Shown here: positions 59,674 to 64,000 of the stretch, piece by piece
Layout of the letters: each line of letters opens with the position of its first letter
How positions within the stretch are numbered: position 1 is the stretch's first letter
Origin: Streptomyces koelreuteriae
GTDB lineage: Bacteria > Actinomycetota > Actinomycetes > Streptomycetales > Streptomycetaceae
NCBI RefSeq assembly: GCF_018604545.1
Contig: NZ_CP075896.1
Coordinates: 4,278,001 to 4,342,000 of the forward strand
Direction of reading: 5' to 3'
DNA length: 64,000 bases
Position numbers and translations under genes: made by a program
Notes under the pieces: model-generated
What the model was told of the DNA's origin: nothing
Seen by the model: the letters and a program-made list of their open reading frames with translations, nothing else
Databases searched by the model: none

Positions 59674-61299
59674 GTGAATATGCCGGACCGCGAGACCATG
59701 CCGTCGGCCCCTGCTCCGGAAGTGTCGGAGCGTGCCGCCGCCCTCCCCCAGGAGGCCCTGAAGATCGCCTCCGGCTACGCCTTCTCCGGCCCGGCCCTGC
59801 ATCTGGGCGCCCTGTTGTGGGACGGGACGTGCCTGCCGGACGCGCAGATCCGGGTGCCGCTGGCGATGCTCAACCGCCATGGCCTGGTCGCGGGCGCCAC
59901 CGGCACCGGCAAGACCAAGACGCTCCAGCTCATCGCCGAGCAACTGTCCGCCCAGGGCGTGCCCGTCTTCCTCGCCGACATCAAGGGCGACCTCTCCGGG
60001 ATCGCGGCCCCGGGCCGCGCGGACGCCCGGGTCGAGGGCCGGGCCAAGGACGTCCATCAGCGGTGGACGGGGACGGGTTTCCCGGCCGAGTACTTCGCCC
60101 TCGGCGGCATCGGCCGCGGTATCCCCGTCCGGGCCACGGTCACCGGCTTCGGGCCGGTGCTGCTGTCCAAGGTGCTGCGGCTGAACCGGACCCAGGAGCA
60201 GTCCCTCGCGCTGATCTTCCACTACGCCGACGGCAAGGGCCTGGAGCTGATCGACCTCAAGGACCTCAGGGCGGTCGTGACCTTCCTGACCTCGGACGAG
60301 GGCCGCCAGGAGCTGAAGACGATCGGTGGTCTGTCGGCCGCCACGGCCGGGGTGATCCTGCGGTCCCTGACGGCCTTCGAGGCGCAGGGCGCGTCCGGTT
60401 TCTTCGGGGAGCCGGAGTTCGACACCGCCGAGTTGCTCCGGACGGGTGAGGACGGACGCGGCATCGTCTCAGTACTGGAGCTGAACGCCGTACAGGACCG
60501 GCCGCAGCTGTTCTCGACGTTCCTGATGTGGCTGCTCGCCGACCTCTTCCACGATCTGCCCGAGCTCGGCGACGTGGACAAGCCCCGGCTGGTCTTCTTC
60601 CTCGACGAGGCGCATCTGCTCTTCGACGACGCCTCCGAGGCGTTTCTGGAGTCCATCACGCAGACCGTGCGCCTGATTCGCTCGAAAGGGGTCGGCGTCT
60701 TCTTCGTGACGCAGACCCCGAGGGACGTCCCGGCCGATGTCCTCGCCCAGCTCGGCAACCGCGTCCAGCACGCGTTGCGCGCCTTCACGCCCGACGACCA
60801 GAAGGCCCTCAACGCCACGGTGAAGACCTTCCCGAAGTCGCCCTACGACCTCGAAGAGGTGCTGACCAACCTGGGGACGGGCGAGGCGGTGGTGACGGTG
60901 CTCAGCGAGAAGGGCGCCCCCACGCCGGTCGCCGCGACCCGGCTGCGCGCGCCCGAGTCCTTGATGGGGCCGGTCGGGCAGGAGGCCCTGGACCGGGCGG
61001 TGGAGGAGTCGCCGCTGTACGAGCGGTACGCCCGGGCCGTGGACCGGGAGTCGGCGTACGAGCGGCTGACGGCCGACAAGGCCGGCCAGGGTGACCGGCG
61101 CGGCCGTGGGGCGAAGGGGCCGGACGAGATGCGGGACGCGGCCCCTCCGGTGGAGGAGGAACGCCCCTCCGCTGTGGAGCAGGTGGTCGGCAGCGGGGTG
61201 TTCAAGTCCCTGGCCCGGTCGGTGGGGACGCAGATCGGCCGGGAGATCACACGGTCGCTGTTCGGAACGGCCCGGCGTTCGGGGCGGCGGAGGCGCTAG
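59674..61299 (+). CDS. HerA-like helicase / DUF853 ATPase
   Basis: 541 aa from a GTG at 59674 (ATG at 59680 is an alternative). The FtsK/HerA-type AAA core has Walker A GATGTGKTK (about residues 73-81), FLADIKGDLSG, Walker B RLVFFLDEAHLLFDD (about 307-321), sensor VFFVTQTP and an arginine-rich segment. A charged linker and a C-terminal helix GSGVFKSLARSVGTQIGREI complete the DUF853 pattern. It probably translocates DNA or acts as a hexameric remodeller; no nuclease (NurA) partner is seen nearby. Confidence 0.92.
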   Translation: MNMPDRETMPSAPAPEVSERAAALPQEALKIASGYAFSGPALHLGALLWDGTCLPDAQIRVPLAMLNRHGLVAGATGTGKTKTLQLIAEQLSAQGVPVFLADIKGDLSGIAAPGRADARVEGRAKDVHQRWTGTGFPAEYFALGGIGRGIPVRATVTGFGPVLLSKVLRLNRTQEQSLALIFHYADGKGLELIDLKDLRAVVTFLTSDEGRQELKTIGGLSAATAGVILRSLTAFEAQGASGFFGEPEFDTAELLRTGEDGRGIVSVLELNAVQDRPQLFSTFLMWLLADLFHDLPELGDVDKPRLVFFLDEAHLLFDDASEAFLESITQTVRLIRSKGVGVFFVTQTPRDVPADVLAQLGNRVQHALRAFTPDDQKALNATVKTFPKSPYDLEEVLTNLGTGEAVVTVLSEKGAPTPVAATRLRAPESLMGPVGQEALDRAVEESPLYERYARAVDRESAYERLTADKAGQGDRRGRGAKGPDEMRDAAPPVEEERPSAVEQVVGSGVFKSLARSVGTQIGREITRSLFGTARRSGRRRR

Positions 61300-61338
61300 T
61301 CCGGCGTTCGTTCGTCCGTCTCCGCCGCCGCGGCTCGA

Positions 61339-61482
61339 TCAGTCGCGTTCGTGTTCCTTCGGGGGCCGCTGCGGCTCCCGGGTGTCCGGCTTGGGCTGGG
61401 GCGGCTGGGGCGGCTTGGGGGCGTTGCGGGCGGCCTCGGCGCGCAGCAGGGCGCGCATGACCGCGTAGGGGTCTTGAAGCAT
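61339..61482 (-). CDS. 47-residue conserved-looking small protein
   Basis: MLQDPYAVMRALLRAEAARN is an amphipathic helix, followed by a Pro/Lys/Glu-rich tail (PKPPQPPQPKPDTREPQRPP). GAGGAACAGCC precedes the ATG as a ribosome-binding site. No family known. Confidence 0.5.
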   Translation of the reverse strand: MLQDPYAVMRALLRAEAARNAPKPPQPPQPKPDTREPQRPPKEHERD

Positions 61483-61552
61483 GGCTGTTCCTCGTCGTTC
61501 CTCGTCGTTCCTGTTCCGTGCGGGGCTGTGGGATGGCCGGTGGCCGGTCCGG

Positions 61553-61876
61553 TCAGCAGCGCAGGACTTCGGAGCGGAGGTGGCGAGAGCCGTGCGTCGG
61601 GCTCGGCGGCACGGGCACGGGGCGCGGTGCGGTGTACACGGGCCCGGGGGCCGGGCGCGGGGCGGGACGGGGCGGTACGGCGGCGCGCCGGGCTCCCCGG
61701 GCCGAGGGGCGCAGGACCGTGTCGAGGACATCGCACTCGACGACCGTGCCCTCCCCGGAGACGGCGACCGCCGGCCCGGTACAGGCCTCGGCGTGCGCGC
61801 CCGGCAGAAGCAGGGCGAGCAACAGGACGAGCACCCGCGGCCATGAGTTCCGGCGGGTGCCGCACGGGACCGTCAT
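61553..61876 (-). CDS. small secreted Pro-rich protein
   Basis: 106 aa from the ATG at 61876. Signal peptide WPRVLVLLLALLLPGAHA is followed by four cysteines (EACTG, VECDV, final RC) and a Pro/Arg-rich second half. The C-terminal part is disordered and of low complexity. Exported, function unknown. Confidence 0.6.
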   Translation of the reverse strand: MTVPCGTRRNSWPRVLVLLLALLLPGAHAEACTGPAVAVSGEGTVVECDVLDTVLRPSARGARRAAVPPRPAPRPAPGPVYTAPRPVPVPPSPTHGSRHLRSEVLRC

Positions 61877-61947
61877 GGTCCATGCTTGGACCCGGCCGGA
61901 AGGGCCCGCCACCTGGGGCGGGCCACGTGGCTGATGCCTGCTGGGCG

Positions 61948-62541
61948 TTACTTGCCGGCGGCCTTCGCCGCCTTCGCCGCTGCCTTCATCTCCTGCTTGT
62001 GCGCGCGCACCTTGACCAGCGACTCGGGGCCGGTGATGTCGGCGACGGAACGGAAGGACTGCGGCTCGCCGTACGCGCCCGCGGCCTCCCGCCAGCCCTC
62101 CGGTCGCACGCCGAGTTGCTTGCCGAGGAGGGCGAGGAAGATCTGGGCCTTCTGCTTGCCGAAGCCCGGGAGGCCGGCCAGTCGCTTGAGCAGTTCCTTG
62201 CCGGTGCCGGCGTCCTTCCAGACGGCCTCGGCGTCACCGTCGTAGTGCTCGACGAGGTACTGGCAGAGCTGCTGGATCCGCTTGGCCATGGAGCCCGGGT
62301 AGCGGTGCACGGCCGGCTTCTGGGAGAGCAGCGCGGCGAAGGCCTCCGGTTCGTGCGCGGCGATCTCGTGCGCGTCCAGGTCGTCCGCGCCGAGCCGCTG
62401 GGCGATCGTCGCCGGACCCTTGAACGCCCACTCCATCGGGACTTGCTGGTCCAGCAGCATCCCGACCAGTGCGGCGAGCGGACTGCGGCCGAGCAGCGCG
62501 TCGGCCTCGGGGTCCTGGGCGAGGTGAAGGGTGACGTCCAT
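61948..62541 (-). CDS. HhH-GPD base-excision DNA repair protein
   Basis: 197 aa. It has a helix-hairpin-helix DNA glycosylase fold: LAALVGMLLDQQVPMEWAFK at the N-terminus and the HhH element LKRLAGLPGFGKQKAQIFLA (about residues 122-141). The catalytic Asp expected after the GPD motif appears in SFRSVADITG. The Lys/Ala-rich tail (KAAAKAAKAAGK) is typical of actinobacterial members. It removes a damaged base; specificity unknown. Confidence 0.92.
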   Translation of the reverse strand: MDVTLHLAQDPEADALLGRSPLAALVGMLLDQQVPMEWAFKGPATIAQRLGADDLDAHEIAAHEPEAFAALLSQKPAVHRYPGSMAKRIQQLCQYLVEHYDGDAEAVWKDAGTGKELLKRLAGLPGFGKQKAQIFLALLGKQLGVRPEGWREAAGAYGEPQSFRSVADITGPESLVKVRAHKQEMKAAAKAAKAAGK

Positions 62542-62586
62542 GCCCCGATCATCCCCCGGTCCGGGCCGGGCCGCGTCCGCAGCCCT

Positions 62587-63309
62587 CTAGGACGCCCGCC
62601 AGTACCCCAGCGCGTGCACCCGCTGCTTGGGCAGGCCCAGTTCCTTGCGTACGTACGCCGCCAGGGTCCGGGTCGTCGCCGTGTCGCAGGCGATCCAGAC
62701 GTACGGGTCGGAGGCGTCCTGGAGCAGCCCGGGCAGGTCCGTCTTCACTCGGTCGACGAGCTGGGCGCCGGAGTCCTGGCGCGGCACATGGCGCAGCTCG
62801 TGCCGGTCCGGGTCGGTGCGGAACGGCAGGTCCTCGCCGCCGCCCTCGAACCAGACGGTGGCCGGGGCGGAGCCCAGCGCGTCCAGCAGGGAGTTGATGG
62901 CCGGCAGCGAGGCCGGGTCGCCGACGGCGAAGACGTGCGAGGGCGCGGGGCTCGGGTGTTCGAAGCCGGTGCCCTGGACGGTCGCCTCGACGGTGTCACC
63001 GGGCTTCGCCGCCCTGGCCCAGTCGCTGGCGCACCCCTCGTGCAGCGCGAACTCCAGGCTGAAGGTGCCGGCCTCCGGGTCCGGGTCGACCAGGGTGTAG
63101 GCCCGCTGGTGGGGCTTGCCCGCGTTGTCGAACCACAGCCGGACCCACATGGTCGGATGGACACCGGCCGCCGCCAGCAGACCGCCGTCGGTGAAGGAGA
63201 GCCGCCGGTAGTCCGGAGTGACGTCCTCCGAGCCCGTCACCGTGAACACGAAATCCTTCGCGCGCAGCAGCTTGAGGACCGCGCCTTCCCAACCCCGCCC
63301 CTGCCCCAT
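62587..63309 (-). CDS. siderophore-interacting protein (ferric-siderophore reductase)
   Basis: 240 aa from the ATG at 63309; a GTG at 63327 is also in frame. FAD-binding barrel: VTPDYRRLSF and the flavin motif RAYTLVDPDPE (about 74-84). The NAD(P)-binding half has VFAVGDPASLPAINSLL and WIACDTATTRTLAAYVRKEL (about 206-225). Such ViuB-like proteins reduce Fe(III)-siderophores in the cytosol to release iron. An iron box lies 41 bp upstream, so iron starvation should induce it. Confidence 0.94.
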   Translation of the reverse strand: MGQGRGWEGAVLKLLRAKDFVFTVTGSEDVTPDYRRLSFTDGGLLAAAGVHPTMWVRLWFDNAGKPHQRAYTLVDPDPEAGTFSLEFALHEGCASDWARAAKPGDTVEATVQGTGFEHPSPAPSHVFAVGDPASLPAINSLLDALGSAPATVWFEGGGEDLPFRTDPDRHELRHVPRQDSGAQLVDRVKTDLPGLLQDASDPYVWIACDTATTRTLAAYVRKELGLPKQRVHALGYWRAS

Positions 63310-63349
63310 CGCTTCTTCACCCTTCACGTACTATTCCGCCACGATCGAC

Positions 63350-63368
63350 TTAGGCAAGCCTAACCTAA
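63350..63368. promoter_or_regulatory. iron box (DmdR/IdeR-type operator)
   Basis: TTAGGCAAGCCTAACCTAA matches the actinobacterial consensus TTAGGTTAGGCTAACCTAA at 16 of 19 positions. It lies between two divergent genes and 20 bp before the GTG at 63388. Confidence 0.88.
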
Positions 63369-63387
63369 AGAACAGAAGGAGCACAGC

Positions 63388-64000
63388 GTGGCCACCGAGA
63401 TCTACCGCGATGCCTGGGGCATTCCGCATCTGCGCGCCGGCAGCGCGGCCGAACTCGCCCACGCCCAGGGCCGCGTCACCGCCCGCGACCGCGCCTGGCA
63501 GCTGGAGGTCGAACGGCACCGGGCCCAGGGCACCTCGGCGTCCTTCCTCGGCGAGAGCGCCCTGGCCTGGGACCGGTTCGCCAGACGGGCCAGACTCGAC
63601 GACACGGCCAGACGCTGCTTTGAGGAGCTGGAGAGACAGGATCCGGAGACGGCCCAGTGGGTGCGGACGTACGTCGACGGGGTCAACGCGGGGCTGGCGG
63701 AGGGAGCCGGGTCCGCCCCCGAGTTCGCCCGCACCGGCCTCACCCCCGGCCCCTGGCACCCCTGGACCCCGCTCGGCGTCTGGCTCGCCACGCACATCCT
63801 CTTCGCCGGGTTCCCGGCCAAGCTCTGGCGCGAGCAGGCCCTGAACCACCTGGACGAGGACGCCATCGGCCTGTTCGCCACCGACGGCCCCGGCACCTCC
63901 GGCTCCAACGGCTGGCTGGTGAGCGGGGAGCGGACCGTCACCGGGCACGCCGTCATCGCCGGCGACCCCCACCGCTGGATCGAGGACCCGGGCGTCTACC
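63388..64000 (+). CDS. penicillin-acylase-family N-terminal nucleophile hydrolase (partial)
   Basis: 204 codons to the window edge; the gene continues beyond 64000. GTG start with AGAAGGAG upstream. The alpha-chain part begins EIYRDAWGIPHLRAGSA and continues AQGRVTARDRAWQLEVERHR and VDGVNAGLAE. The processing site and nucleophile are visible as TSGSNGWLVSG, where Ser173 would be the N-terminal catalytic residue of the beta chain after autocleavage. No signal peptide, so cytosolic. It shares the iron box with the siderophore-interacting gene, suggesting it cleaves an amide in a siderophore or related compound; this is inference. Confidence 0.9.
   Translation, partial: MATEIYRDAWGIPHLRAGSAAELAHAQGRVTARDRAWQLEVERHRAQGTSASFLGESALAWDRFARRARLDDTARRCFEELERQDPETAQWVRTYVDGVNAGLAEGAGSAPEFARTGLTPGPWHPWTPLGVWLATHILFAGFPAKLWREQALNHLDEDAIGLFATDGPGTSGSNGWLVSGERTVTGHAVIAGDPHRWIEDPGVY

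Overview
The window is a high-GC actinobacterial chromosome segment. Very high G+C, strong G/C at third codon positions, frequent GTG starts and likely leaderless genes all point to Streptomyces. So does the gene content: a SigF/SigN-type sigma-factor pair, a subtilisin-inhibitor-family protein, HGxxPAAW and DUF5926 proteins, stand-alone Prim-Pol proteins and GAF-ANTAR regulators. It looks like core or near-core chromosome. I see no prophage, CRISPR array or secondary-metabolite cluster. Accessory material is limited to a 1.1-kb tRNA-Ser-flanked islet and one IS200/IS605-type remnant. Gene calls rest on translated sequence and motifs; no database search was run.

Layout. 1-6.3 kb: Prim-Pol-like protein, DUF5926, a lone HATPase, a glycerophosphodiesterase and an HtrA-type protease. 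6.3-7.5 kb: tRNA-Ser(UGA) and an islet closed by a copy of the tRNA 3' half. 7.5-10.2 kb: glycosyltransferase, then a PIG-L deacetylase/ferredoxin/hypothetical operon under a TetR-type palindrome. 10.5-14.7 kb: a giant STAND-NTPase/WD40 protein. 14.9-18.8 kb: acetyltransferases, DinB, Prim-Pol and a small secreted protein. 18.9-24.2 kb: a three-gene steroid-side-chain-like hydratase/aldolase operon (MaoC-DUF35, MaoC, thiolase) with nearly the same palindrome as at 10.15 kb, then a SigE-family sigma factor and an acyl-CoA ligase. 24.3-26.3 kb: divergent MFS/TetR pair. 26.3-30.9 kb: a very large PAS pseudo-kinase with a C-terminal receiver-like domain. 31-36.6 kb: protease inhibitor, tRNA-Ser(GCU), tRNA-Arg(ACG), two Nudix hydrolases, and an IS remnant that cut a MarR gene. 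36.8-42.8 kb: a tightly coupled response regulator/histidine kinase/GT2-GtrA/GT39 operon. 42.9-47.8 kb: MFS-TetR pair, F420-type oxidoreductase, STAS protein and two GAF-ANTAR proteins. 47.8-51.8 kb: MarR, an MFS exporter carrying three carboxypeptidase-regulatory-like domains, and a YceI protein carrying a fourth. 52.7-54.8 kb: sigN- and sigF-like genes. 55-64 kb: tRNA-Ser(CGA), tadA and its partner, upp, LytR_C protein, VapB-like protein, HerA-like ATPase, DNA glycosylase, and an iron-box-controlled divergent pair of siderophore-interacting protein and penicillin-acylase-family hydrolase (cut by the window end).

Most interesting points: (1) two distant intergenic copies of one element (CRP-like GTGA-N6-TCAC site, CTTGTTACC block, hairpin with an identical 14-nt loop and compensating stem changes), a candidate undescribed regulatory RNA; (2) the MarR/MFS/YceI unit sharing four homologous Ig-like domains that all appear cytosolic; (3) the shared operator CTGAC-N5-GTCAG linking two loci 9 kb apart; (4) the tRNA-Ser islet with its degenerate attachment site.
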